Source: Flavobacteriales bacterium
Lineage (GTDB): Bacteria; Bacteroidota; Bacteroidia; Flavobacteriales; BACL11
Length of the DNA stretch: 8,314 nt
Assembly: GCA_002728175.1 (NCBI GenBank)
Contig: PBVH01000037.1
Location: 4,360-12,673 of the forward strand
Direction of reading: 5' to 3'
The notes under the pieces were generated by a model. It ran no database searches. It worked only from the letters and a program-made list of their open reading frames with translations, and was not told the origin of the DNA. Position numbers and translations under genes: made by a program. Shown here in pieces: positions 1-7,216 of this stretch (within the stretch, counting starts at the first letter, position 1; every line of letters starts with the position of its first letter).

Positions 1-731
1 TGTGTATAATTACCTGCTTTTTTGTTATAAATACCTGTATTATCAATTTTATCTATTCTGACTTTTCCAGATGCATGTATTATGTTGTTATTTTTTAATA
101 TTATTCCAACATGAGTAATTTTTTGATTGCCAAAAAATGCTAAATCACATGTACTACTATATTTAATATCTTTTATTTTTAAACCAACTTCAGCTTGTTG
201 ATATGCATCTCTTGGAATATTTATTCCATTTAATCTATATACTAATTGTGTAAATCCTGAACAATCTATACCAAAAATTGTTCTTCCTCCCCAAAGATAA
301 GGAGTGTTGAGAAATTTGTATGCTAGTTTTATCAAATCCTTTTTAATATTTCTACTTTGATATATCGGTGCATTAAAATTAAATATTTTGTTATTGACTT
401 TAATTTTTTTGTTGCCGTAACAGGGGAGTGTAGATCCTAATACAATTGTTTGACTATTCAAGTCCTTTATTTTACTTGTAATGTTATTTGCAAAAAATTT
501 ATTATTGTTAGATAAATTATCATATTCATCCTTGTTAATATATGTAACTTGCTTATTGCATATCCAACCTTGGTATTTATCATGTTCAAGTTGTATAAAA
601 CTCCATTTTTTATTTTCTTTCAATACTTTAAAATGTTCGCCAAATAATATTTGACTTGTCATTTCTGATTTATCATTTGAATCTATTCTGAGAGGAATTA
701 TTGATAATATGGAGATTCCATACTTTATCAT
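1..731 (-). CDS. SH3-like + NlpC/P60 (C40 family) peptidase, C-terminal end cut off by the window edge
   Basis: Cell-wall hydrolase that probably cuts the gamma-D-Glu-diamino acid bond in murein peptides. 243 codons are visible from ATG at 731; no stop is reached, so only a short C-terminal end should be missing. Residues 1-65 (start MIKYGISILSIIPLR, then a GWICNKQV strand) look like a bacterial SH3 targeting domain. Residues about 128-243 are the NlpC/P60 domain: LWGGR at 146-150, catalytic Cys157 in DCSGF, catalytic His207 in THVGI and a third polar residue, His219, in IIHASG, all in the expected order. No clear signal peptide is seen, which is common for this two-domain type in Bacteroidota. 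The start codon overlaps the stop of the upstream thiolase gene (ATGA, 728-731), so the two are probably translationally coupled and belong to the same transcript. The family is certain; the exact bond cut is inference. Confidence 0.9.
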   Translation of the reverse strand, partial: MIKYGISILSIIPLRIDSNDKSEMTSQILFGEHFKVLKENKKWSFIQLEHDKYQGWICNKQVTYINKDEYDNLSNNNKFFANNITSKIKDLNSQTIVLGSTLPCYGNKKIKVNNKIFNFNAPIYQSRNIKKDLIKLAYKFLNTPYLWGGRTIFGIDCSGFTQLVYRLNGINIPRDAYQQAEVGLKIKDIKYSSTCDLAFFGNQKITHVGIILKNNNIIHASGKVRIDKIDNTGIYNKKAGNYT

Positions 732-1906
732 AAAGCTTCAATAAGCATTGCAGATGCACCACCACCACCGTTGCATATTCCAGCTACGCCTATTTTAGAT
801 TTGTTTTGATTTAATACGTTAATTAACGTTACAATTATTCTAGATCCAGAATTACCAAGTGGGTGTCCTAGTGAAACGGCACCTCCATTTATATTAACTT
901 TATTTTTATCTAAGTTCAGAATTTTAATATTAGCTAGGCCAACAACAGAAAATGCTTCATTTAACTCAAAACAATCAATATCATTAATACTTAAATTGTT
1001 TTTTTTCAGTAAAATTTCTATTGCTTTAGCAGGAGCTGTTGTGAAATTTTCAGGCTCATGAGCTGCATCGCTATACGATACAACTTTAGCAATAGGCTTA
1101 ATATTTAATTTTTTTGCTTTTTCCATACTCATTAGTACTAATGCGGAAGCACCATCATTTAATGTTGAAGCATTTGCTGCTGTAACAGTTCCTTCCTTAT
1201 CAAAAACAGGTCTAAGTTGTGAAACTTTTTCAATATTAATATTTTTATATTCTTCATCATCTGTGATATTTTCTATTTCATTTTTTCTATTTTGAGTCTC
1301 AACAGGTACTATTTCATTAGAAAATTTTCCACTGTCCCAAGCTATTTCACTTTTTTTGTATGATTCTATTGCGAAATCATCTTGTTCTTCTCTTGAGATA
1401 TTATAATCTTTTGCGCATTTTTCTGCGCAAACTCCCATATGAACTTTATTGTATACATCTGTTAAACCGTCCATTACAAGCCCATCAATTAGTTTCATAT
1501 CTCCTAATTTTTGTCCACTTCTTCCTTTCGAAAAATAATGAGGAACTTGACTCATATTTTCCATTCCTCCTGCAATAACAATTTCATTATCCCCACATCT
1601 AATACTTTGAGCTGCAAGCATAATTGATTTCATTCCTGAAGAACAAACTTTGTTAATTGTTGTACAGGGAATATTATGAGGAAGACCCGCAAAAATTGCA
1701 GCTTGTCTAGCAGGTGCTTGACCTAAGTTTGCTTGCATAACATTGCCCATGTAAACTTCATCTATCAATTTATTATCTAAACTTATTTTATCAATGGCAC
1801 CTTTTATTGCATAAGAACCCAATTTAGTTGCAGATATTTTTGATAATTTTCCACCAAAACTTCCTATTGGTGTTCTAACTGCAGATACTATAACTACTTC
1901 ATTCAT
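728..1906 (-). CDS. Acetyl-CoA C-acetyltransferase (thiolase II family)
   Basis: Cytosolic thiolase of 392 residues, the normal length for a biosynthetic/degradative acetyl-CoA acetyltransferase (AtoB/PhaA type): condensation of two acetyl-CoA to acetoacetyl-CoA, or the reverse thiolysis. It opens with VVIVSAVRTPIGSFGG, typical of the family. Active-site residues are all present: nucleophile Cys88 in INKVCSSGMKS, Asn316 in NEAF, His348 in GHP and Cys378 in CNGGGGA. No truncation or odd residue is seen. It lies 24 nt downstream of the OppC-like permease gene and overlaps the peptidase gene by 4 nt, so it is the fourth gene of the minus-strand unit. The leader is A/T-rich without a Shine-Dalgarno sequence. 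Chain-length preference (acetoacetyl-CoA versus longer 3-ketoacyl-CoA) cannot be read from the sequence. The metabolic link to the transporter genes is not obvious. Confidence 0.95.
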   Translation of the reverse strand: MNEVVIVSAVRTPIGSFGGKLSKISATKLGSYAIKGAIDKISLDNKLIDEVYMGNVMQANLGQAPARQAAIFAGLPHNIPCTTINKVCSSGMKSIMLAAQSIRCGDNEIVIAGGMENMSQVPHYFSKGRSGQKLGDMKLIDGLVMDGLTDVYNKVHMGVCAEKCAKDYNISREEQDDFAIESYKKSEIAWDSGKFSNEIVPVETQNRKNEIENITDDEEYKNINIEKVSQLRPVFDKEGTVTAANASTLNDGASALVLMSMEKAKKLNIKPIAKVVSYSDAAHEPENFTTAPAKAIEILLKKNNLSINDIDCFELNEAFSVVGLANIKILNLDKNKVNINGGAVSLGHPLGNSGSRIIVTLINVLNQNKSKIGVAGICNGGGGASAMLIEAL

Positions 1907-1930
1907 ATTTTTTATATTATATCTTATTTA

Positions 1931-3256
1931 TTAACTTTTTAGTCGTGGATCGAGAGCATCTCTCATTGCCTCAGCAATCATATTATAAATCGTAATTGTA
2001 ATAAAAATTGCGGTACCTGGATATATAATTAACCACCATGCTTCAAGATTTTGTCTTCCTAAATTTAGAAGTGAACCCCATGTTACTAAATCGTCTGGAA
2101 CGCCAATTCCTAGAAATGATAGTCCTGCTTCAACTAAAATAGCACTAGCTATACCAAATGCAATACTTACAAAAACAGGTGCTAAAGCGTTTGGTAAAGC
2201 ATGTTTAAAAATTGTTCTTGAAGATGAATATCCTAACGCTTCACCAGCTTGAATAAACTCCAAGGCTCTAATTCTTAGAAACTCTGCCCTTGTAAATCTA
2301 GCAATTCCTGTCCATGTTGTAAAACCAATAATTATCATTACAATCCAAATACTTCTTGTTACAACTGCGCTTATAGTTATAATTAGAATTAATCTTGGAA
2401 TAGAGTTTAATAATTCTATACCTCTTGAAACAAATGTATCAACAGGAACAAAAACCTCTTCTTTTAATTTCCCAAACATTAGAGCTTTACTAAATATTCT
2501 ACAAGTAATGAATACTAGTATTATAACAAGAATACTTAAAAATAATTCAAAAACACCACTTGAAATACTTTCAGAAAAGCCATTTGATATTGCATATTTT
2601 CTTAATCCGAACCCATAAAATATTCCTAGAAATACACCAAGTAAAGAAAAATAATACTTGATTCTTGGCATCTTTAATTTTGTATCTCCAAAAAAACCAG
2701 CTAGTGCACCAAGAATAATTCCTATAATACTAGCAATTCCCATAGCTACAATACCAACCATTAAGGATATTCTAGTCCCATGAATTAAGCCAGAAGCTAA
2801 ATCTCTACCTATTCCATCAGTACCTAATCTGTGTCTGAAACGTTTAGGCATGTCTGTAATTTCACCATTTGGATTTTTATATCTTTGTTTTCCTCCTGGA
2901 GCAACATAATCTCTATTATATCTATCCATAGTTCCCGGAGAATATGGAATGAGTGGCCATATAACTTTTTCTAAATTAAGTTGTCTCCAATCAGTAATAT
3001 CATATTGTAATACTTCTAATTTATTTGTCGAAGGATCAATAATAGAATCAGTTCTAGTGCTTTCAGCAAATGCAGGATATAGAGTTTGATTTTTATATTT
3101 TGCATATAGTGGTCTGTCATTAGCTATGTATGGTGCAAAGAGAGCAATAAATACAAGAGCGCCTAACAAATAAAGACAGATTAGTGCAATTTTATTTTTT
3201 TTAAACTGTGTCCAAGCGTATTTTTTAAATGAAAAGTTATTTTTTGTTTCTTCCAT
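1931..3256 (-). CDS. OppC/DppC-like ABC transporter permease with enlarged periplasmic and membrane segments
   Basis: Inner-membrane subunit of a peptide/nickel-type ABC importer, 441 residues against about 300 for classical OppC/DppC. Order: cytoplasmic N-terminus, TM1 about 22-45, a long periplasmic stretch about 46-155, the classical HRLGTDGIGRDLASGLIHG motif at 142-160, TM2 about 162-188, then a segment at about 195-265 with two additional hydrophobic stretches (about 202-217 and 234-252). The conserved ABC-contact (EAA-like) loop follows at about 332-357 (IQAGEALGYSSSRTIFKHAL), and the last TMs lie near 360-385 and 407-425. It ends in DPRLKS, as is usual for OppC/DppC (DPRL). The gene starts 4 nt after the OppB-like gene, with which it would form a heterodimer. 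Substrate is unknown; peptides are the default inference from the family. TM limits are estimated by eye. Confidence 0.93.
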   Translation of the reverse strand: MEETKNNFSFKKYAWTQFKKNKIALICLYLLGALVFIALFAPYIANDRPLYAKYKNQTLYPAFAESTRTDSIIDPSTNKLEVLQYDITDWRQLNLEKVIWPLIPYSPGTMDRYNRDYVAPGGKQRYKNPNGEITDMPKRFRHRLGTDGIGRDLASGLIHGTRISLMVGIVAMGIASIIGIILGALAGFFGDTKLKMPRIKYYFSLLGVFLGIFYGFGLRKYAISNGFSESISSGVFELFLSILVIILVFITCRIFSKALMFGKLKEEVFVPVDTFVSRGIELLNSIPRLILIITISAVVTRSIWIVMIIIGFTTWTGIARFTRAEFLRIRALEFIQAGEALGYSSSRTIFKHALPNALAPVFVSIAFGIASAILVEAGLSFLGIGVPDDLVTWGSLLNLGRQNLEAWWLIIYPGTAIFITITIYNMIAEAMRDALDPRLKS

Positions 3257-3260
3257 AATT

Positions 3261-4739
3261 TTATTTATATGATATTCTAGGATCTACTAATGCGTATAAT
3301 AAATCAGATACAAGATATCCAATCATTGTTAAAAAGCCCACCAGAGTAAAAAAAGTAATTATCATAGGATAATCATAATTTAAGATGGCTGCATAAATTT
3401 CTGTTCCCATTCCAGGAATAGAAAATATTATTTCAATTATAACTGATCCTCCAACTGCTGATGGAAATATAGCAGCAAAAACTGTAATTATTGGCAGTAA
3501 TGAATTTCTAAGAGCATGTTTTAATATAACTTTTTTTTCACCTAAACCTTTTGCTCTAGCAGTTCTGATATAATCTTGAGATACAATATCTATCATACCA
3601 ATTCTCATAATCCTACTTAAAAAAGCAAAAGAACCATAGGTATATGTAATAATTGGAAGCACTAGATACGGTAATCTATGTTGTATTTTTTTAAAATTAC
3701 TCCATTCTGGGTCAAAAGTTGAAGCATCCTGTATTCCGGCCACAGGAAACCAACTTAAATTATCAGGGTTAGCAAAGCCTAATAACAATAAAACTCCAAT
3801 AAAAAATGTTGGCATTGAATAAAGAATAAATAAAACTAGAGAAATCCCTTTATCTGCTGCACTATTATTTTTATATGCAGAATAAATACCTATTGGTATG
3901 CTTACTACATACGCAATAATTATTGAAATTAAAGCTAAGGCAAAAGATATCCAAACTTTGTCCCAAATCTTTGTGGATATCTGTTGTCCGTCCATGTACG
4001 ATATTCCAAAATCTCCTCTTATAATTCCACGTCTATCTTTTCCATTTCCTAACAACCATAAATGATATTGATTATTACCTCCATACCATTTAATACTTGG
4101 AATATAATTTTTCCATTTAGTTGATTGATTAAAGATTTTGTTGTAATTTGATTCTAATATTGAGAGCGAAGATGTAAGATGTGTTAAATAATACTTTTCA
4201 CTTATAAGTTGTTTTATTTGATTTAATTTAAATTCAATAGTTTTTTTATCAGATTTTTCCAATAAACTGTTTGTTTCAATAGATAATTTATTTATTGATT
4301 CATTGATATCATTTAATGATAAATTAGAATTATCTGCATATATTTTATTAGCTTTTATTATTTTAATTTCGTCATAAAACGATAGTAAATTTTTGTAATA
4401 ATTTGAAACACTACTCCAATTTCCAGATTGATGAGTTAATGCTTTTAGATTTTTTTTGTGATATTTATCTTGTATTTTATAAAGGGTGTCAGAACTTGCT
4501 AAACTTCCAATACTTATGTAAAAAATTGGAAGATCAAGTCCTAATCTTTTTCTTATTTCTTGTTTTTCTTTTTTTGATGCTCCTGATTCTTGCTCTGCGC
4601 CTCCTTCATTTCCTGCTGACTTAGATAATCTTTCAACTGGATCTCCAGGGGCGTTAATACTAATAATAAATGCTATTAGCGATATAGCAATTAGCATTGG
4701 TATGAATGTAATTAATCTTTGAAGTGTGTACTTTAGCAT
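3261..4739 (-). CDS. OppB/DppB-like ABC transporter permease with a large extra periplasmic domain
   Basis: Partner permease of the importer, 492 residues against about 310-340 for classical OppB/DppB. The N-terminus is canonical (TM1 about 9-29, then APGDPVERL, and KRLGLDLPIFY at 64-74). The classical sequence then resumes only at about 225-247 (YHLWLLGNG..., RGDFGISY). Between lie about 150 extra residues that are charged, Asn/Lys-rich and probably helical (for example 121-200), expected in the periplasm. The core follows: TM at about 262-288 and 300-322, EAA-like loop about 391-413 (YIRTARAKGLGEKKVILKHA), then IPGMGTEIYAA at 441-451, and the C-terminal LVDPRISYK. The gene begins 1 nt after the binding-protein gene and ends 4 nt before the OppC-like gene. 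No ATPase gene follows. The insert may contact the binding lipoprotein or the cell wall; that is speculation. Confidence 0.93.
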   Translation of the reverse strand: MLKYTLQRLITFIPMLIAISLIAFIISINAPGDPVERLSKSAGNEGGAEQESGASKKEKQEIRKRLGLDLPIFYISIGSLASSDTLYKIQDKYHKKNLKALTHQSGNWSSVSNYYKNLLSFYDEIKIIKANKIYADNSNLSLNDINESINKLSIETNSLLEKSDKKTIEFKLNQIKQLISEKYYLTHLTSSLSILESNYNKIFNQSTKWKNYIPSIKWYGGNNQYHLWLLGNGKDRRGIIRGDFGISYMDGQQISTKIWDKVWISFALALISIIIAYVVSIPIGIYSAYKNNSAADKGISLVLFILYSMPTFFIGVLLLLGFANPDNLSWFPVAGIQDASTFDPEWSNFKKIQHRLPYLVLPIITYTYGSFAFLSRIMRIGMIDIVSQDYIRTARAKGLGEKKVILKHALRNSLLPIITVFAAIFPSAVGGSVIIEIIFSIPGMGTEIYAAILNYDYPMIITFFTLVGFLTMIGYLVSDLLYALVDPRISYK

Positions 4740-4740
4740 A

Positions 4741-6474
4741 TTATAGTTCTGAATTTAATTTGAGGTTATTGAGCATTAATCCTGGTCTTTCAAAATAAGT
4801 ATTTCTATTATCGAATCTTTTATGAATTGCAATTTTATTTTTTGTACTATACAAAAAAACATAAGGTTGATCATTATAAATTCTGGCTTGTAGCTTCCAA
4901 AGGGCTTCAGTATGGGCAGCAGAATCCAATGAGGAATTTGCAAGATTTATTAATGCATCACTTGCAGCATCTCCAAAACCACAAAAATTTGAACCTTTTG
5001 ATGCCCATGAAGAAGTGTGCCATAATTGCATTGGATTACTGTATGATGCACTACCACCCCAACCACCTAGCATTGCTTCAAAATTATGGTCTTGTGCATT
5101 TTTATAAAATAAAGAAAAATCCATTGGGGTAGGGTCCGCTACAACTCCTGCTTTATACATGCTTTCTTTAATCATTAAAACAATTTCTTTGGTTATAGGA
5201 GAAGTCATATAGCTTAACTTAAACTTAAATTTAATTTTTTCTCCATTGATAACTTTATCTCGAATGTTATCACCATCACTATCTACCCATCCAGCTTCAG
5301 TTAATAATTCTTTTGCTTTTTCAATATCAAGAGGAATTAATTTTAAAGTATCATTGTAAGTACTTTTTAGATGAGATATTTGAGCAGCTTGCCTACTAGC
5401 TTTTCCATGAACCATAACCTCAATGATTTCATCTACAGGAGTTAAATATGCCATAGCTCTTCTGACTCTTTGATCAATGAAAAATGGCTTATTTTTAATT
5501 CCATCTGGTTTCATATTTAATCCAATGTAGTTATATGCGTACCGATCTTTAAATTCTGAATGATAGTTTTTATTAAAATATTCTCTCTCTTGTAGTTTCA
5601 TTAACTTTACAGTTCCAACACTTGTTGTGGCATCAAGTTCTTGGTTTTTTAACGCTAGATACGCTGATGCATCTTCTCTAATTATTTTAAAGATTATCTT
5701 ATCAGGTAATGCTTTATCATAAATTGATTCAGAATTTACTCCCCACCAATTATCTTTTTTTACAATTGTAATGTATTGGCTTGGAACCCATTCATCAACT
5801 TGGTATGGACCTAAGCCCACTAGCTTTTCTGGCTGATAACCATTATCTGCATGATTAAAAGCGTTAAACCAATCAGAAATCTCTTCACTTTCTGTAAAGT
5901 TTCTAGAAATTATTTGATCAAAACTTAATTTATCAAGAATCTTATTTGGATCCCAATAACTCTTTTGCATCATTGTTATTCCTCCAATAATAATTTTATT
6001 ATTTACATGTACACCTTGTGCATGCATTGTAAATTTCAATGGATCATTGTCGTACAGTTGAATAGATTTAATTACAGTACTATAATTAGATCTAATTTGT
6101 GCATTATTTGTTAAATGGCATAAAGTAGCTTTAGTAGAAAACTCAACGTCTTTCGCTGTAAAGGGCTCACCATTATCCCATTTAATTCCATCTTTAATCT
6201 TAAATGTATATGATAGACCATCTTCAGAAATTTCGGCTAAATTTTCGGACAAAACTGGTATGTTTTCAAGTGATTCTAAATCCATACCAACAATAAATTT
6301 TTGAGTATAATTAAAAATAAAAGAACGCATTACGGAATTATCATTGCATGGGTGTAGTCCATCAGGTTGTGATAGTATGTGTGCTACAACAGTATTTTTA
6401 GTTAAGTCACGTTCTTTGACACAACTAAAAAATAGAATCGAAATAAGCAATAAATAAACAGAATTTTTAATCAT
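4741..6474 (-). CDS. Peptide/nickel-type ABC transporter substrate-binding lipoprotein (SBP family 5)
   Basis: Extracytoplasmic solute-binding protein that would deliver substrate to the two permeases downstream. The chosen ATG at 6474 gives 577 residues beginning MIKNSVYLLLISILFFSC: a lipoprotein signal peptide with lipobox LFFSC and lipidated Cys18. An in-frame ATG 21 bases upstream (6495) would give 584 residues, but it sits against the promoter -7 element (6497-6504) and puts seven extra residues before the basic N-region, so I reject it. The family-5 signature is clear at about residues 87-113 (LSYTFKIKDGIKWDNGEPF, then TAKDVEF), followed by LGLGPYQVDEW and a DSDGDNIRD loop resembling a calcium-binding motif near 398-406. 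Length fits cluster-C binding proteins. It is the first gene of the unit. Ligand is most likely an oligopeptide, possibly murein-derived given the C40 peptidase in the operon, but this is not shown by the sequence. Confidence 0.93.
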   Translation of the reverse strand: MIKNSVYLLLISILFFSCVKERDLTKNTVVAHILSQPDGLHPCNDNSVMRSFIFNYTQKFIVGMDLESLENIPVLSENLAEISEDGLSYTFKIKDGIKWDNGEPFTAKDVEFSTKATLCHLTNNAQIRSNYSTVIKSIQLYDNDPLKFTMHAQGVHVNNKIIIGGITMMQKSYWDPNKILDKLSFDQIISRNFTESEEISDWFNAFNHADNGYQPEKLVGLGPYQVDEWVPSQYITIVKKDNWWGVNSESIYDKALPDKIIFKIIREDASAYLALKNQELDATTSVGTVKLMKLQEREYFNKNYHSEFKDRYAYNYIGLNMKPDGIKNKPFFIDQRVRRAMAYLTPVDEIIEVMVHGKASRQAAQISHLKSTYNDTLKLIPLDIEKAKELLTEAGWVDSDGDNIRDKVINGEKIKFKFKLSYMTSPITKEIVLMIKESMYKAGVVADPTPMDFSLFYKNAQDHNFEAMLGGWGGSASYSNPMQLWHTSSWASKGSNFCGFGDAASDALINLANSSLDSAAHTEALWKLQARIYNDQPYVFLYSTKNKIAIHKRFDNRNTYFERPGLMLNNLKLNSEL

Positions 6475-6496
6475 GAATATAATTTTTATAGTCATG

Positions 6497-6504
6497 CAAA
6501 TATA
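6497..6504 (-). promoter_or_regulatory. TAnnTTTG (-7) promoter element of the transporter unit
   Basis: On the minus strand the bases read TATATTTG, an exact match to the Bacteroidota sigma-A -7 consensus TAnnTTTG. A TTAG (3 of 4 to TTTG) lies 19 nt upstream at 6524-6527 as a possible -33 element. Transcription would begin near 6491, giving a leader of under 20 nt before the ATG at 6474. This leaves the alternative ATG at 6493-6495 at or before the transcript start and so decides the start codon. The -33 box is weak. Confidence 0.6.
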
Positions 6505-6558
6505 ACATTTGAGTAAAAATAATCTAATTATATATCAAAAAAATAAATATAAATATTG

Positions 6559-6589
6559 TTTGTTTAAAAAACAGATTAATATACATTTG
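6559..6589 (+). promoter_or_regulatory. Promoter of tRNA-Ser (TTTG-N19-TAnnTTTG)
   Basis: TTTG at 6559-6562 and TACATTTG at 6582-6589 are separated by 19 nt, matching the -33/-7 architecture of Bacteroidota housekeeping promoters. The -7 box ends 13 nt before the first base of the mature tRNA, so a short 5' leader removed by RNase P is expected. It is divergent to the transporter promoter, about 55 nt away. Confidence 0.75.
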
Positions 6590-6602
6590 CAATCTTGTTT
6601 TT

Positions 6603-6689
6603 GGAGAGGTGCCGGAGTGGCCGAACGGGGCTCCCTGCTAAGGAGTTGTGCGCTTACGCGTACCGGGGGTTCGAATCCCTTCCTCTCCG
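6603..6689 (+). tRNA. tRNA-Ser, anticodon GCU
   Basis: An 87-nt class II tRNA reading AGC/AGU codons. Acceptor arms GGAGAGG (6603-6609) and CCTCTCC (6682-6688) pair perfectly and are followed by discriminator G6689, the serine identity base. The anticodon loop is CTGCTAA (6635-6641) with anticodon GCT at 6637-6639, closed by a 5-bp stem with one G-U. The long variable arm TGCGC/GCGTA (6649-6653 with 6658-6662) is diagnostic for Ser. The T loop is TTCGAAT (6670-6676); its stem has two G-U pairs at the outer end. CCA is not encoded (CAA follows). Confidence 0.97.
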
Positions 6690-6712
6690 CAATTAAGTAA
6701 AAAGAGTTTCTT

Positions 6713-6745
6713 TTTGCTGTTCAATGCAAAACTTTTTTATTTTTG
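6713..6745 (+). promoter_or_regulatory. Promoter of tRNA-Pro (TTTG-N21-TAnnTTTG)
   Basis: TTTG at 6713-6716 and TATTTTTG at 6738-6745 are spaced by 21 nt, within the range for Bacteroidota promoters. The -7 box ends 11 nt before the tRNA 5' end. This suggests that tRNA-Pro is transcribed on its own in addition to any read-through from tRNA-Ser. The region is T-rich, so part of the match could be chance. Confidence 0.55.
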
Positions 6746-6749
6746 CATT
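6723..6749 (+). repeat. Perfect 9-bp inverted repeat between the two tRNA genes
   Basis: AATGCAAAA (6723-6731) and TTTTGCATT (6741-6749) are exact reverse complements with a 9-nt T-rich loop between them. The stem is weak (two G-C pairs). It could form a hairpin that ends or trims the tRNA-Ser transcript. It also overlaps the -7 box of the tRNA-Pro promoter, so it might be an operator-like site. No function is proven. Confidence 0.5.
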
Positions 6750-6756
6750 CTTCATT

Positions 6757-6831
6757 CGGGGTATAGCGTAGCCCGGTTATCGCGCCTGCTTTGGGAGCAG
6801 GAGGTCGCAGGTTCGAATCCTGCTACCCCGA
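6757..6831 (+). tRNA. tRNA-Pro, anticodon UGG
   Basis: A 75-nt tRNA including the discriminator. Acceptor CGGGGTA (6757-6763) pairs with TACCCCG (6824-6830); discriminator A6831. The anticodon stem CCTGC/GCAGG closes the loop TTTGGGA, anticodon TGG at 6792-6794, reading CCN proline codons. The T arm GCAGG-TTCGAAT-CCTGC is perfect. The first base C1 paired with G72 is typical of bacterial tRNA-Pro. CCA is not encoded (CTT follows A6831). The last 23 bases have a diverged copy at 7943-7965. A T-rich run follows, with no clear hairpin terminator. Confidence 0.97.
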
Positions 6832-6910
6832 CTTTTTCCTCTTCATTTTTCTTATTATCTATTTTATTATTTATATTTTAGCAAGTAATAATCAATCAAA
6901 AATATAATTT

Positions 6911-7216
6911 ATGACTGAGAAAAAGAATATTAATAAGACAGCTTTGATATTACATACTATTCCTATTTGGTTTTTCATTTTTTTAAATGAAACTGAAATG
7001 CCATTATGGTATGAGGATTATATAAATCCTGAAGAAGCTCTATCAATGCTAGAAAATGTAATATTATTTGCTATAACACTACCAATAATGTTTCTTGTAG
7101 CGTTATGGTTTAAATCATTATTTAATATAATTATTCCTAAGATTTTTAATTTTAGAGATATAAATTATTGGGAAGCTTATGGCCTACTTTTACTTTCTCT
7201 ATTCTTCGGAATGTAA
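6911..7216 (+). CDS. Small membrane protein of unknown function, probably frameshifted near its end
   Basis: 101 codons from ATG at 6911 to TAA. Hydrophobic segments lie at about residues 11-25, 49-67 and 88-101, so it is an inner-membrane protein with two or three passes. The part from about 68 to 97 (LFNIIIPKIFNF, DINYWEAYGLLLLS) resembles the short motif 'LFn..P.iFg...I.yw.a.gLlLLs..lFg' that I recall from small uncharacterised membrane proteins; this is from memory. The frame ends abruptly inside the third hydrophobic segment (FFGM then stop). A different frame continues immediately with coding-like sequence to 7338, so the intact protein was probably about 140 residues. A weak TATATTTT at 6872-6879 is one base off the -7 consensus and could be its promoter. 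Function unknown. Confidence 0.65.
   Translation: MTEKKNINKTALILHTIPIWFFIFLNETEMPLWYEDYINPEEALSMLENVILFAITLPIMFLVALWFKSLFNIIIPKIFNFRDINYWEAYGLLLLSLFFGM

Noticed and set aside
1360..1578. Plus-strand frame inside the thiolase gene
   Set aside because: The opposite strand is an unambiguous thiolase with all catalytic residues.
4403..5132. Plus-strand frames opposite the OppB-like and binding-protein genes
   Set aside because: The opposite strand encodes recognised families over the whole stretch; these frames show no domain or export signal.
6493..6495. Upstream in-frame ATG giving a 584-residue binding protein
   Set aside because: It abuts the TAnnTTTG element at 6497-6504 and adds residues before a lipoprotein signal peptide that is already complete from 6474.
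6509..6881. Plus-strand open frames running through the tRNA genes
   Set aside because: They are translations of tRNA-Ser and tRNA-Pro sequence with low-complexity ends; no protein-like features.
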